A DNA stretch of 21,903 bases from Purshia tridentata (Eukaryota; Streptophyta; Magnoliopsida; Rosales; Rosaceae): contig QANT01005565.1 in the NCBI GenBank assembly GCA_003254885.1, positions 1 through 21,903 of the forward strand. The letters run 5' to 3'. A model generated the notes under the pieces. That model made no database searches. It had not been told where the DNA came from and saw nothing but the letters and a program-made list of their open reading frames with translations. This document shows positions 1-10,294 of the stretch, one piece after another. The position numbers and the translations under genes are program-made. Numbering within the stretch: position 1 is the first letter of the stretch; each line of letters begins with the position of its first letter.

Positions 1-393
1 GTGTGTATAGATTTATAAAAGACTTTTATAGAATTTATATATTTTCACAGAGTTTTACAGAATTTATAAAAATCTTTATAAATCCGCAGAGAAGAGGTCA
101 GATTTATAATGATTTTTAAATACACATAAAAGTCTTCTAAAGTCTTTAGAAATCTATCATTAAATGAAGTTTATAAAAGTCTATGACTTTTTTAATATAC
201 ATAAATTTTTATGGACTTTTTAAAAGTCATTAAAAATCTTAATTGAATATTATATGACTTTTATAGACTTTTTAACATTCTTAATTGAATACATATAGAT
301 TTTACGAATTTATTTAAAGTCTTTAAAAGTCTTAATTGAATACTACATGACTTTTAAACTCCATTTTTTAAAATCCATATACAAATACACCCC
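1..393. mobile_element. MITE-like repeat, left end outside window
   Basis: AT-rich DNA made of variants of a short unit (agtctttaaaagtcttaattgaatac). The motif CTTAATTGAAT recurs at 238, 280 and 331. The right edge near 393, read on the minus strand, begins GGGGTGTATTTG and runs into ATGGATTTTAAA. That resembles the left end of the better-defined element at 20983-21368. I infer a related PIF/Harbinger-type (Tourist-like) MITE cut by the window start. No target duplication can be checked. The next ~170 bases hold no gene I can support. Confidence 0.45.
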
Positions 394-570
394 ACTAATT
401 AAATATTTGGACCAAATCACAAACGTAATGAAAATACGTGATAGAAATTTTTAAAATTGAAAGAGCAGGACCAAAGTGAAATTTGTATTAAAGTATAGGG
501 ACCAAAAGTACACTTGGCCTAAACTTTAAGGGGTAAAGTATGATGAATTTATAATTTCAAGGAATAAATG

Positions 571-578
571 TATAAATA
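571..578 (+). promoter_or_regulatory. Candidate TATA box of the SirB1/TPR gene
   Basis: TATAAATA, a consensus-like plant TATA box, lies 284 nt upstream of the start codon at 855. If used, transcription would start near 600-610 and the 61-bp tandem repeat would lie in the 5' leader. The surroundings are very AT-rich, so chance TATA-like strings are expected. Confidence 0.3.
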
Positions 579-684
579 AGCCTAAATAAATTTACATAGA
601 AAATAAAATAAAATAAGTTAGAGAAGAAAACAGCCACAAGGGTCCAAACTAGACAAGATCATATCTCCATCATTCCATCACATA

Positions 685-806
685 AATAATGATAAAACGA
701 TAAATCTTATTTTTATCTTCTTTTTCTTTTGGCCTGAAAATAAAAAATAATGATAAAACGATAAATCTTATTTTTATCTTCTTTTTCTTTTGGCCTGGAA
801 ATAATA
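685..806. repeat. 61-bp tandem duplication upstream of gene 1
   Basis: Two nearly identical 61-bp units lie head to tail. Each holds GATAAAACGATAAATC (starting at 691 and 752), then a T/C-rich stretch ending TTTGGCCTG. The second copy differs by a few bases at its 3' end. The array ends about 50 nt before the gene 1 start codon, so it sits in its 5' leader or proximal promoter. The near identity suggests a recent duplication. Confidence 0.9.
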
Positions 807-854
807 AATCTTACTCGCTCTGTGTTTTTGTGAAACAACGGTAAACGATAAACG

Positions 855-3800
855 ATGAGTTGGTTCGGTACTTCTTCTCCATGGGCTCTGAGGAACTCTC
901 TGCTCACAACCCCAACAACGAACTCCTCCTCCTCGTCTTCCAAATTCTCAAAATACCAATCATGCCCTCCTCCGCCTCCTCTTCGCCTGCTATGCCGTGC
1001 GCAGTCCGACCTTGGCAGTGACTTCAAATTCGTGCTTCACGATGCTCTCGATTCTTCTGGAACCCTCACCACCCACGCCAGAGTAATTTCGCTTCCTATT
1101 CACCTCCTCACACCAATTTGTGTTTCAATTTCAATGTTCGGTACCACTGATTGTTCTTTCTTTTTGGCTAAAATCAAAACTTACATTGCTTTTTTATGAG
1201 AAATATAATTGGGTAGTCTTCTTTTTTTTTTTTTTTTTTTNTTTTTTTTTTTTATGAAATGAATAAATTTTGATCAGCTTGGTGTGGTTTTTATTTATTA
1301 AGTTTATTCATTTTTTTGTTGCTAATTTGTTATTCTAATTGCTCCATATTATTTTCCACTCAATTTTCCTTTGTCTGATTGTGAACTGGAAAATGGTTTG
1401 GAAAACAACAAATTTTACTTTCATGTATTTGGTTGGTTGTAATTCACAAAAGAAATCTTCAAAAGAGAAAAAAGAAAAAAAAAAAAAGAAATTTGGGTAA
1501 TTATAACAAAAAGGTATTTAATTATATAATTTAGGAAATTATACTAACTAATATTGTTATTAATATTTTTATATAGTTTAATATGGATATGCATATGTTC
1601 AGAAACGACCGAAATATAAAATTCATTACAAATTGAACTCAACTAATAAAATTGTTTTTAATTCTAGAAACATTACTGTATCTGTATCAGCTCAAAAATT
1701 AACTCAAAATGCAGATGGAGCTGCAAATCTGCATCTAGATGCAGCTCAACTGCAATGCATCTCCAAGCGCTCGGCAAGAACACCAAGTGCTCAGCAGTTT
1801 TTTTAAAGCTGACCGACGCGTGTACGCGCATACAATGTCATTTAGCTTAAATTTTGTTATTGGGTGTATTTCCAAGTAACATAAATGCGTTTTTTTGTCC
1901 TTTGGAGTAATTAATTTTATAAATATAGTGATCATATAGTTTGAACATATTTCCAAATGTAAGCTACTAACATAACCAAAACAAAATAAAACAAACTTGG
2001 GAATAAAGGAATAAGAAAATTAAATTTAGTAAGAAACAAGTGTGAAATAACAGGTTTTTCGGTATAACAAATTAACAGGTTTTCCAAAGCCTGATGCCAG
2101 AAACGTCTTATCAATTCCATTTGTGGTCATTATTTCTTCATAAAGAATGTTAAACAAGATGTTCTTATTATAGTCTTGATTGCAACAACTTCTCCAATAT
2201 TTCTAGCAATTTCTTGAAACGTGTTTTCCACAGCCCATGTTGATCATACTTCTTTCCATGTGTATGTTTTCATGCTGTTAGATGGTTGAGCATTTGGAGC
2301 TCAAAAGGAAAAATAAAAGTGAAGATATAGGAATTCACATGCTCCAGAAGTTGCTCTAGGTTTTGCTATAGATGCCAGAAGGGTAAAAATGAAGTCATGT
2401 AAAAAGTAAAAAGCAATTTATGATATATTTTTAAGAGAGAGAAAGAACAAGAACAGCTAAAGGGAGTGAGAGACAGGTTGAAACTAGAGGGTACCAATTT
2501 CTCATACGTTGCATGTTGTAGCTGATGTGAGAACCTAATTTTATAATTGTTCTTTAAAGTGATATTTATCTAAAAATATTTTATCTTGGAAAATAAGTAT
2601 TTAAAACGTATATCAAGTGTTTTCAGTTGGAAAAAGAAGTGACCTACCTTAAATTTTTTGGGAAAGTTGCTGTTTTCCCTGACTTTTCTGGTTCTCACTC
2701 TAAGGTAGTAAATTTTGCATTGTACCAAACACCCAGAAAATTACTTTGTACACGAAATGCATTTACACCTTCCACTTTTTTTCGGTGGAATTTTGTACAT
2801 TGCGACAATGTATTGATTATGCAATAGGGTTGACTTATTTTTGTGATTTTGATTAATATATAATTGATACACAACCAGGAGGCTAGGGAGGGATTCTGTT
2901 CACAAATTCGGCGACTGTCTGATATAGAGAGACAAACCAGCATTAGCATTAATAGATGTGTTGATTTGGGGAAAACAGCTCTTTATATTGCAGCAGAGGA
3001 TGACTCCCTTGTGTCACATTCGTCGGTTCCTCTTCCCGTGGATGCTTTTATTAATAGATTTGATGATCTTTCCATGGACTATTGTTCTCACTACAGCTCT
3101 ACATTCAGATCGTCGCCTGAGAAATTGTTGGAGAGTTTGGAAAATTATCTGTACGTAAACAAGGTATATTTCTTGCAAGATTTTTTGTTTTCATCAAGTT
3201 TGACTATAATTCTTGTTTAGTTGACTCAGAGCTGTTAAGAAAAGAAAAATATATGACGGGTGGTGGTGCATTCTACCCTTATGGGCTACTTTGACATGTG
3301 TATATATTTCCTGCAATTAAGTGTGTCTCCATGCTACGATGAACAATATCTGTGCTTTTTTTGGTTTTTGGGGTGGGGGAACACTTATAAATTATAATGT
3401 TGAAGATATTCGGAATGGAGAAACTGAGATAAACTTCATTTTGGGACCAATTATTTTGTCAATTGAAAATTATGTGACTTCTTCAAAAAAAGAGAAAAAA
3501 GACACAGAATATATGTATCCTATTGACTTTGCTCCTTGCTGAAGAATTCTTTCCTTTTGGTGACTTTTTTTCCTCTCTTCAGGGTTTCCGAAGAACCAAT
3601 ACAAGGCATCACTCTGAACCACGAGCACTATATCTCCACTCGGTATTGAAGTCTGCCTTGCATCTTTTTTATTTCAAGCTTGTTTTTGAGAGAACACTAC
3701 AATATGAGCATTGTTTTTAGGAGTTTTATGTTGATGTTTCAAACAGGTTTTGACACATCGTTCAGGATCAACTGCAATGCTTTCACTAATATACTCAGAA

Positions 3801-6615
3801 ATTCTGAAAATGCTTCGCTTATGGGGCTTTTTGGATTTTGATGTGGAGATATACTTTCCTCACGATCTTTATAGTCTTCCCAGAGGTTATCATAAACAGA
3901 AAAGCAAGGAATCTGATCATGCACACATATTGACATCACAAGCACTTTTAATGGAGGTGACTTATGTTATCATGCCACATGTTACTTTTTACCTTTTTAT
4001 TATCCTATACTAGCTCCTTCACACACGTTCCGTGCACGTTAGTTGGCTTTATCACAATAAAATTGCAACTTTTTTGTTTAATGTGAACTCACAAAACACT
4101 AACAGATAGATAGATGGATAATTGAGCTTTCTATGCCCAAATCCCTAACAGATAGATAGATGGATAAATATTGTTTAATTAATTTTTTCCCTTTGGGTTT
4201 CTATTAGAACGTGTGGTTTGAGAGAGGGAGAGAGAGACTGTGTATGGGTTAGCGCTTTGATTTTTTTTATTTAATTTAAATTTTTTTAAATTACTGGTTC
4301 ACTGTTTTGCCCTTTCTTTATTAAATTATTTTACTGTACCAATTTTTCAAGTAGAAGGGTATTTTTGGAGTTTATGAAAATTTCACCGAAGAAGGGAGTT
4401 TGCTTTTAGCACGTGTCAATAGGACTTTCTAAATAAAAAAATTAATAGATTAATAAATTGGAGAGAGATGAAAAGAGAGAAAGGAACATGGTGAGAGAGG
4501 GAATAGTGGGTAAAGACTTAAACTGCAGTAAGCGGTTGAAGTTATTTTTAATTTATTTAAATGACTTTTTACTGTTTTACTTCTTTAAATAAAGTTTATT
4601 ATTTTTAATAGTTTTGTTTAAGAAAGGGTATTTTAGGTATTGAGCTTGTAACACCAAAACTCTCTCCTTCTAGCTTGATAATAGTAAAAATCATGTCCCA
4701 GTCATTAGGTCAAATATGGACAAGTGGGATACATTAAAATGCATTTTATCTGATCAAATAGATGAGAAATAGATCCCGATTTTATTAGAGATTAATTATA
4801 TATAATAGTAAGCTTAGCTTAATTTGGTCTCATAGTTTACTGTATTTGCAGATTTTAAGAAATTTGAAGGACGCTTTCTGGCCATTTCAGCATGATCAAC
4901 CAGGGAATTTATTCTTGAGGGCAGCACATGCTGCTAACTTCATTGATAGGTCAAACATTAATGAAGACAGGTATTTCAGTCTGATAGGAATGTAATATTT
5001 ACTTAAATGATTATAAGGTTTTTTATATACTTTTGAGTTCTACAGAGCATTTCCATATATATACGCACATATATGGTGATATGTATCCACTTTGTCTTTT
5101 CCAGTGGCTTTCAGCTTGCATCTTCCAAGGCTGCTCAACATAGGCTAGATCGTGGTGTTTGGACTAGTGTACATTTTGGGGATATGAGGCGTGCATTATC
5201 TGGTGAGTATTCAATGCAGCTCATTTATTCCTTGTGTCAAGAAGATAGTTTCACATTCAATATATTATTTTTCTTAATGTTGTTGAACTGATTGCAACAT
5301 GAGATGTGACCTGGAATGTATTAGGACAATCATAGTTGCATTTTCTGGTTTGCATGTTTTCATGTTTTCTGGCCATGGTGAATTTTTATGGGGTATAATT
5401 TGAAATTTGGATTCTATCACTTCTATTGACCATGGCCATGGTGAATTTTTATGGGGTATAATTTGAATTTCAAATTTAAATTCTAGGACTTGAATTTGAA
5501 ATTTGGATTCTATCACTTCTATTGACCTTTTAATAGTTTTTCTTAATTCATGGGGCTGTAATAATTTTGGGTTTTATAGGAAGAGAAAATGAGTTCCAAT
5601 GGTCACATCATGTTATGCTTGTGCACATTTCCTTTTCTTGCAAACAAAGAATTTTAAGGGCCAGAAAAGCCTTTGCTACATTGAGCGTGTGGACCCTGAG
5701 ACAACGTGCAAATTATTTTGCTGATAGTGCTGTAAAATTATCATAAAATGTTTTGTAGGATTATGGGAGAGAATCTTTTTCCAGACACGATAGAAAGACT
5801 TTAGGAATCAAAACTTGCAAAAATAGTAATGAAAAGAAAGAAGGCTCTAGTTTCTTTTGGGGTTTGTGGTATGTATAAATGAGACTTATTTGTTTATTTT
5901 TTCAGTCGGAAAGGCTTATTTGTTCAAAATGGGGATAAAAGGCAAAAATATAGTATGTACTCATAAGTGCTGCCATTTCACCGTTTGATTCCATAATTTG
6001 ATGACCCACTGGATCGGGAGTATTTTTTGGCAAAATGTTTTGTGCCTCCACATGACTTTCATGCCTCAAGATCTCAAGGCCTAACAAAGGGATATTGCCG
6101 AGTACGACTTCAAATATTCATTATGCTTTTTCCTCCATTTTCAACAAAACTGTCCACGAATTTCCATTGGGAATGTCCACATACTCTCCTCAGAAAAAAA
6201 ATCATATTCATCTAGTTTTCTGAAAATTGTTCCTATTGTCACAGCTTGTGAACGTCTTATTCTCCTGGAAGCTGATCCAAAGGAACTGAGAGATTACAGC
6301 ATTCTTCTCTACCATTGTGGATTTTATGAACAATCACTTGAATATTTAAAGTTGTATCTGGAGACAAAGGTTAGTTCTCTCTCTATATATCTGTGATAAC
6401 AAGCGACTTCTATAGCACATTTTTAAATAAGTTATTTTATTTGAATATTGCAGAGTCGTTCACTACGGAGGCGATCATCTGATTCATTAAATGATCTGGA
6501 GGAAGAAGCCGTGGAGCAATTGAGGATACGCCTTAACCTAATTTTGATGGAGGATGGATGGAGTAAGCCCTCATATGCAAGGAACTTTCTTGGTAACAAC
6601 TCTGAACCATGGTAG
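855..6615 (+). CDS. Plastid-type SirB1/transglutaminase-like protein with TPR-like tail, 8 exons
   Basis: Exons: 855-1082, 2879-3163, 3583-3642, 3747-3956, 4852-4970, 5105-5202, 6245-6369, 6454-6615. All seven introns (1796, 419, 104, 895, 134, 1042, 84 nt) are GT-AG and the phases agree. They sum to 1287 nt, 428 residues, ending SEPW-TAG. Residues 1 to about 55 are rich in Ser/Thr/Pro with few acidic residues, like a chloroplast transit peptide (inferred). From about 77 (EAREGFCSQIRRLSDIERQ) to about 300 it matches a conserved plant protein family with the SirB1 N-terminal/Transglut_core2 fold, including HRSGSTAMLSLIYSEILKML near 195. Residues of about 334-375 (ACERLILLEADPKELRDYSI, then YEQSLEYLKLYLE) resemble the TPR-like C-terminal part of SirB1 proteins. 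SirB1 proteins are poorly characterised and I claim no enzyme activity. The exon map is from reading and has no transcript support. A decayed second copy of exon 8 lies at 9706-9861. Confidence 0.88.
1222..1253. repeat. Poly(T) tract with an ambiguous base
   Basis: About 32 T residues near the start of intron 1, with N at 1241. The true tract length is uncertain. It affects no coding base. Confidence 0.9.
3999..4695. mobile_element. Possible degenerate transposon in intron 4 of gene 1
   Basis: Intron 4 (3957-4851) holds a block that does not look like ordinary intron. Its left edge reads TTATTATCCTATACTAGCTC and its right edge, read on the minus strand, TTACTATTATCAAGCTAGAA, so both end in CTAG within loosely inverted flanks. 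Inside are matching AT-rich arms and a 22-bp direct repeat. The ends match imperfectly and I found no target duplication. Type unassigned. Confidence 0.3.
4099..4166. repeat. 22-bp direct repeat (GATA-rich) in intron 4
   Basis: CTAACAGATAGATAGATGGA plus two more bases occurs identically at 4099-4120 and 4145-4166, 46 bp apart. It lies within the possible transposon of intron 4. Confidence 0.85.
5371..5527. repeat. Nested direct repeats in intron 6 of gene 1
   Basis: Two overlapping repeat families. A 34-bp unit starting GGCCATGGTGAATTTTTATG is at 5371-5404 and 5434-5467. A 33-bp unit starting TTTGAAATTTGGATTC is at 5399-5431 and 5495-5527. Both pairs are identical as read. The layout suggests one ~63-bp tandem duplication later split by about 33 bp of sequence. 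Confidence 0.9.
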
Positions 6616-7025
6616 TGCTTCATGTACATTATTGAAAGATAACAGTAGAAGTCCTAATCAGTATGAGGTTCATGTAAACTGGGAAAAAAGGCACTTCATT
6701 GAACTTCATTCCTGAAAAGTTTTGTCAGAGTTCCAATGCTTTCTATCAGTATAACAAGATGCGCAGGCCCGATATTTGGATCGATCCACATTTTGCATTT
6801 GCATATTTCAAATGAGGTTTTCCATGTGGAGTCTACAAGATCATCAGTAAAATTGGAAGACTTTAATATTGGATGGTTGGTAATATCAATCAGCAAATGA
6901 ACAATGTGGGGCTTTTAAAAAGTTTTGTCTGTGCGGTGCTCTAAATTTCGGCTGCCGTAGCAGTTGCATGTATCATCTTGTGTAGATCGATGTATATAAC
7001 ATGCTTTTTTATTCTGATTTAAGTG
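6616..7025 (+). other. Probable 3' UTR and flank of gene 1
   Basis: This non-coding stretch follows the stop codon. It stays recognisably similar to the DNA after the decayed exon copy at 9862 onward (shared blocks such as GGCACTTCATTGAACTTCAT and GAGTTCCAATGCTTT). The similarity shows the duplication took in the 3' flank as genomic DNA. No poly(A) signal stands out. Confidence 0.45.
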
Positions 7026-7170
7026 AAAAAATGCTGTTTTATTTGTGATCGAGTAATAATAGAAGAAGGGCATCAACAATGGGAGAAGACTGATCTTTTA
7101 TGAAGTCGTAAATTTGTTATAAATTTAATATAATTTGCACATAAATGTTATAAATTTATACAGTTACTTC

Positions 7171-7670
7171 TGTTGGTATAATATAATATAATATAATTTA
7201 TTTAAATTTTAAGATTCAGGACTTAATTTGATTTTAAATATTTTATGTCAGTTGAATTCAACAGTTACAACCTTTTATTGGGGGTAATTTTTGATGGCCA
7301 ATTCAACAGTCATGACTCTTTCAAGAGACATGTAGAATTCTATTATTAGAAAACCCATTACACAAAAGGAGAAAAAGTTTTTCTCCTCTTTCTTTTGTCA
7401 TTTATCATCTTCATCTACATCCTCTCTATCTCTCACAATTCCCAAACTCTAATACACTTAGCATTTCGTCTGTCGTTTAACGTGCATAGTTGATCAGAAA
7501 TTTTGTGAGTTTTTAGATTGTATCTTGGAGTTATAGGCAATTGGCATCACCCGCACATAATGAGGCGTATAAGGCTTTAGGACAGCGACTGTCGTGCCTT
7601 GTTGGACAAGTGGCCCATGTGCCACAACAGCATTTTGCATGTTAGAATTTTTAACATTTAATTCGCACTA
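7171..7670 (+). mobile_element. Possible truncated or solo Copia-type LTR
   Basis: A TGTTGGTATAATATAATA start at 7171 is the kind of TG-initiated end seen in plant Copia LTRs. It is followed by AT-rich sequence and, near 7560-7625, a GC-richer stretch (GACAGCGACTGTCGTGCC). No matching second LTR, primer-binding site, CA end with a 5-bp duplication, or polymerase coding was found. The right boundary is arbitrary. Recognition of the start is from memory of the family. Confidence 0.3.
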
Positions 7671-7671
7671 C

Positions 7672-8360
7672 TCCATTTGGTGTTAAGAACACACAAAACG
7701 TCATGCCGATACATACTCAGTATAATTTGGTTTCAATTGCACCAAAACGCCCTTGATTTGCAAGAAAGACAAAGGGATACACTTTCTCATGTTTGAATTA
7801 GTATTGTGGGCTTAAAGAACCACATTAATTGTTAAGAACATACAAAAAGGTCATTTTCAGTGCATGTTTAGTCCAATTTCTTTCAAATTGTACCAAAACG
7901 TGCTCGGTTGGCAGAAAAGACATGCGGAAGCACTTTCTAGTATTTGGATTAACGTTATGGCCCTAAAAAACACATTTGGAGTTAGAAACGCATAAAAAGG
8001 TCATTTTGGTGCATACTCTATCCAATTTCGTCTAAATTACATTAAAAAGTGCCTGGTTGGCAAGAAAGAAATGGGAAAGTATGTTAGCATATTTGGATTA
8101 GCATTCTAACCTTAAAGAACCACATTTGAGGTTAAGAATGCACGAAAATATCATTTAGGTGCATACTTAGTCCAATTTGGTCCAAATTGCACCAAAACGC
8201 GCACGGTTGGCAAAAAAGACATGAGGAAGTAATTTTTCATGTTTGAATTAACGTTTTGACCCTAAAGAACACATTTGGAGTTAGAAATGCACGAAAATGT
8301 CATTTTGGTTCATAATGAGTCCAATTTCGTTCAAATTACACCAAAACGTGCTCGTGCGAT
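7672..8360. repeat. Array of about 4.6 copies of a ~150-bp unit
   Basis: The marker GTTAAGAA/GTTAGAAA falls at 7682, 7831, 7981, 8131 and 8280, so spacings are 149, 150, 150 and 149. Each unit also carries GTCATTTnGGTGCATA, TCCAATTT, CACCAAAACG and TTGGCAAGAAAGACATG in the same order. The copies have diverged by point changes, with few or no indels. There is no coding frame. It may be a local satellite or the internal tandem repeat of a dead retroelement. Confidence 0.9.
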
Positions 8361-9040
8361 TCACTTTGGTACAACTACGACCAACTATAAACAAAATGTA
8401 CAACTAATGTAGCGAGAGTGCCATGGCCCATAGAGGCAGGAACTCACAATTGAATATTTGTACCATCTAACACCAACTATTATCCACGTAGACACCAACT
8501 AGACCAAGCATACATGAGAATGTAAATCAACCTCGGCTAGGCCATCTTTGATAACAATCTTCTAGAAGTTTTAGGGACTCGAACCCAAGGTAACAAGTCA
8601 TGTAACCCTTACTCTCATACCCATCATAATAACATAATGATAGTATGTTATAACAGTTTAAAATTCAACACACACACACACACACAAGAGTCCATAGTCA
8701 AGAATGTAGGATAAATCCCCCTACCTGGAATATTCCAATGCTCTTCAAGTATTCTCTTCCATAGTCTTCCACGTGTGCGTATGGTCCTAATCTTGGCAAC
8801 TTGATAGTTCAGCAAACTTGATTCCTTAATGGCTAGACAACTGCGTAACTGGGGAATCCAGGAAAAGTATTTCCGATAAGAGAAAACAAATTGTAAGTTA
8901 GGGAATGACAAAACAAAAGAAAATGGTATGACTGTTGCTTTAGTCACGTGTTTCTTGACACTAGCCCTAAGTAGACCAAACTCTACTTTTTAAAACTACA
9001 TTAAGGGTTTTTAAATTTCAACTTTTATCTTACAATCAAA
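8361..9040. other. Spacer without a recognisable gene; (CA)9 microsatellite
   Basis: I see no supported gene. A (CA)9 run is at 8669-8686. A minus-strand string GGTTCGAGTCC near 8578 looks like a Pol III B box but has no paired A box or tRNA fold. The minus-strand open frame of 99 codons (8648-8947) resembles nothing I know and is probably chance. Confidence 0.5.
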
Positions 9041-9048
9041 CCAATTGA

Positions 9049-9685
9049 CTAAATGCAAGGCTAAATGCAAGATTTAGCCCAAAATGTGAGAAAATGTCTA
9101 TATTGCTGAGCCAAATGCAAGGCAATTCTTGCCATGGCAAGATTTTAGGCTAAATTTGCCTAAAATCTTGCTATTGTCTTTTGCTTTGCCAAGATAAGCG
9201 GAGCCCACAAGAAACAAAAGCCCAACAACACCGCCAATGGGTGCATGACATCTGCTGTTGATAGCCCATTTTTTGACTGATTTGCATATTTTATTTTTTA
9301 AAGCACACCAATCAGCCTTGAACAGTTGGCCCACCAAGGTCACATTGTGACTGTTGCTAGCTTTGTGCGCTGACTTCTTCTTATTTTAAAAAAATGGCTA
9401 TAGCCAATGGCATGCTGCTATGTGGCTCCAATGGTGTGTTAAAATAATAATAATTAAATATATTCAATAGTATACTCATATTAAAAATTTCATAAAAATA
9501 AAAATAATGATATAATTATTAAACTATATTAATTTATAAGAGTATATATCAATACACTTAATAAATTAAATATGTATGTTTTTGCCTTTAGCCTTTAGCA
9601 ATGTACAAGTTTGTGAATTTGGCCAAAGGCAATAGCTAAATCTTGCCTTTAGCCTTACCTTTAGCCTTTAGCAATGTAAATGCTC
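9049..9685. mobile_element. MITE with ~30-bp inverted ends (ctaaaggcaag type)
   Basis: CTAAATGCAAGGCTAAATGC and the following bases (9049-9078) match the reverse complement of 9635-9664 with three differences in 30. The right side continues to CAATGTAAATGCTC, followed by TAA at 9686-9688, which fits a TAA/TTA-targeting PIF/Harbinger element. The left outer end has diverged, so the start is the inner TIR edge and the target duplication is unproven. The interior is AT-rich and non-coding. The right end abuts the decayed exon copy. Confidence 0.65.
9137..9171. repeat. Perfect 14-bp hairpin inside the MITE
   Basis: GCAAGATTTTAGGC (9137-9150), a 7-nt spacer, then its exact reverse complement GCCTAAAATCTTGC (9158-9171). 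The arms echo the terminal repeat sequence (CAAGATTTAGC), so this is probably a folded-back or duplicated terminus. Confidence 0.9.
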
Positions 9686-9705
9686 TAATAGGTCCATGCC
9701 TACAT

Positions 9706-9861
9706 ATTCATCCACTACAGAGGCGGTTATCTAATTCATTAAGCGATCTTGAGGAAGAAGACAAGGAGAATTTGAGGATATGCCTTAAGCTAATTTTGAA
9801 GGAGGATAGTTGGAGTATGCCATATGTAAGAAACTTTCTTGGTAACAACTCTGAACCATAG
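9706..9861 (+). pseudogene. Decayed copy of exon 8 of the SirB1/TPR gene
   Basis: The translated block reads SDLEEEDKENLRICLKLI and later YVRNFLGNNSEP, against NDLEEEAVEQLRIRLNLI and YARNFLGNNSEPW in gene 1 (6454-6615). The alignment has one in-frame 3-bp deletion (SKPSYA to SMPYV), and the last codon TGG has become TAG, so the final Trp is lost. No other exon of the gene is recognisable upstream. Similarity starts within about 15 nt of the exon 8 edge, where the MITE ends. The frame stays open into the MITE end (from 9643), giving a chance MITE-exon fusion of about 72 codons. Exons 1-7 being absent, no function is expected. Confidence 0.85.
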
Positions 9862-10156
9862 TAGTGCTTTTATGTACATTATTGAAGATGATTAAGTTCT
9901 TATAAGCATCAGGTTCATGAAAATTGGAAAAAGAGGCACTTCATTGAACTTCATCCTCGAAAGTTTCGTATGAGTTCCAATGCTTTTTATCAAGATGCAT
10001 AGAGCTTGAGATATTTGGGTTCTGACAAATTTTGCATTTGCATTGAACCAAGGTTGTTTATATAGTAGTGGAGTTCACAAGATCATCAGTAAAATTGGAA
10101 GACTTTAATAGTAGATGCTTGGAAATATCAATCAGAAAAATGTACAATGTGGGGTT
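9862..10156 (+). other. Duplicated 3' flank of gene 1
   Basis: This block is colinear with 6616-6910 (for example TGTACATTATTGAA, GGCACTTCATTGAACTTCAT, AAAATTGGAAGACTTTAATA, CAATGTGGGG). Similarity is then broken by two insertions and resumes at 11198 (TATCATTCTTTG against TATCATCTTGTG at 6971), fading near 11245. Confidence 0.85.
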
Positions 10157-10291
10157 GAAAACTTTTGTCCTTTTTTTTTAATAATTATTACAGGGGAGGG
10201 GGAGGGGAGGGGAGGGTTCGAGCCTTAGTGTATAAGGGGAAGCTTTTGTCTTCGGCAAACTTGGTCAATTCCAATTCACTGAAAACTTTTG
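10157..10291 (-). mobile_element. Small retroposon-like insertion with 11-bp flanking repeats
   Basis: GAAAACTTTTG occurs at 10157-10167 and 10281-10291. Between them lie 113 bp that have no clear counterpart in the gene 1 flank. On the minus strand the insert ends in an A9 tract next to the flanking repeat, and it contains GGCTCGAACCC, close to a Pol III B box. A long flanking repeat plus a 3' A-tail suggests target-primed retroposition (SINE-like). The insert is very short and no A box is evident, so the class is uncertain. Confidence 0.5.
10193..10216 (+). other. G-quadruplex motif
   Basis: Five G-runs (4, 5, 4, 4 and 3 G) separated by single A loops on the plus strand. This is a strong canonical intramolecular quadruplex pattern, within the small insertion. 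Confidence 0.85.
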
Positions 10292-10294
10292 CCT

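Noticed and set aside
2627..2827. Open frame in intron 1 of gene 1 (66 codons)
   Set aside because: Lies wholly inside an intron, has no homology I recognise and is AT-rich; chance frame.
8573..8590. Possible tRNA or SINE B box on the minus strand
   Set aside because: Only the B-box word is present; no A box at the right spacing and no cloverleaf.
8648..8947. 99-codon minus-strand open frame
   Set aside because: Starts in the (CA)n microsatellite area, no recognised domain, no splice or promoter support.
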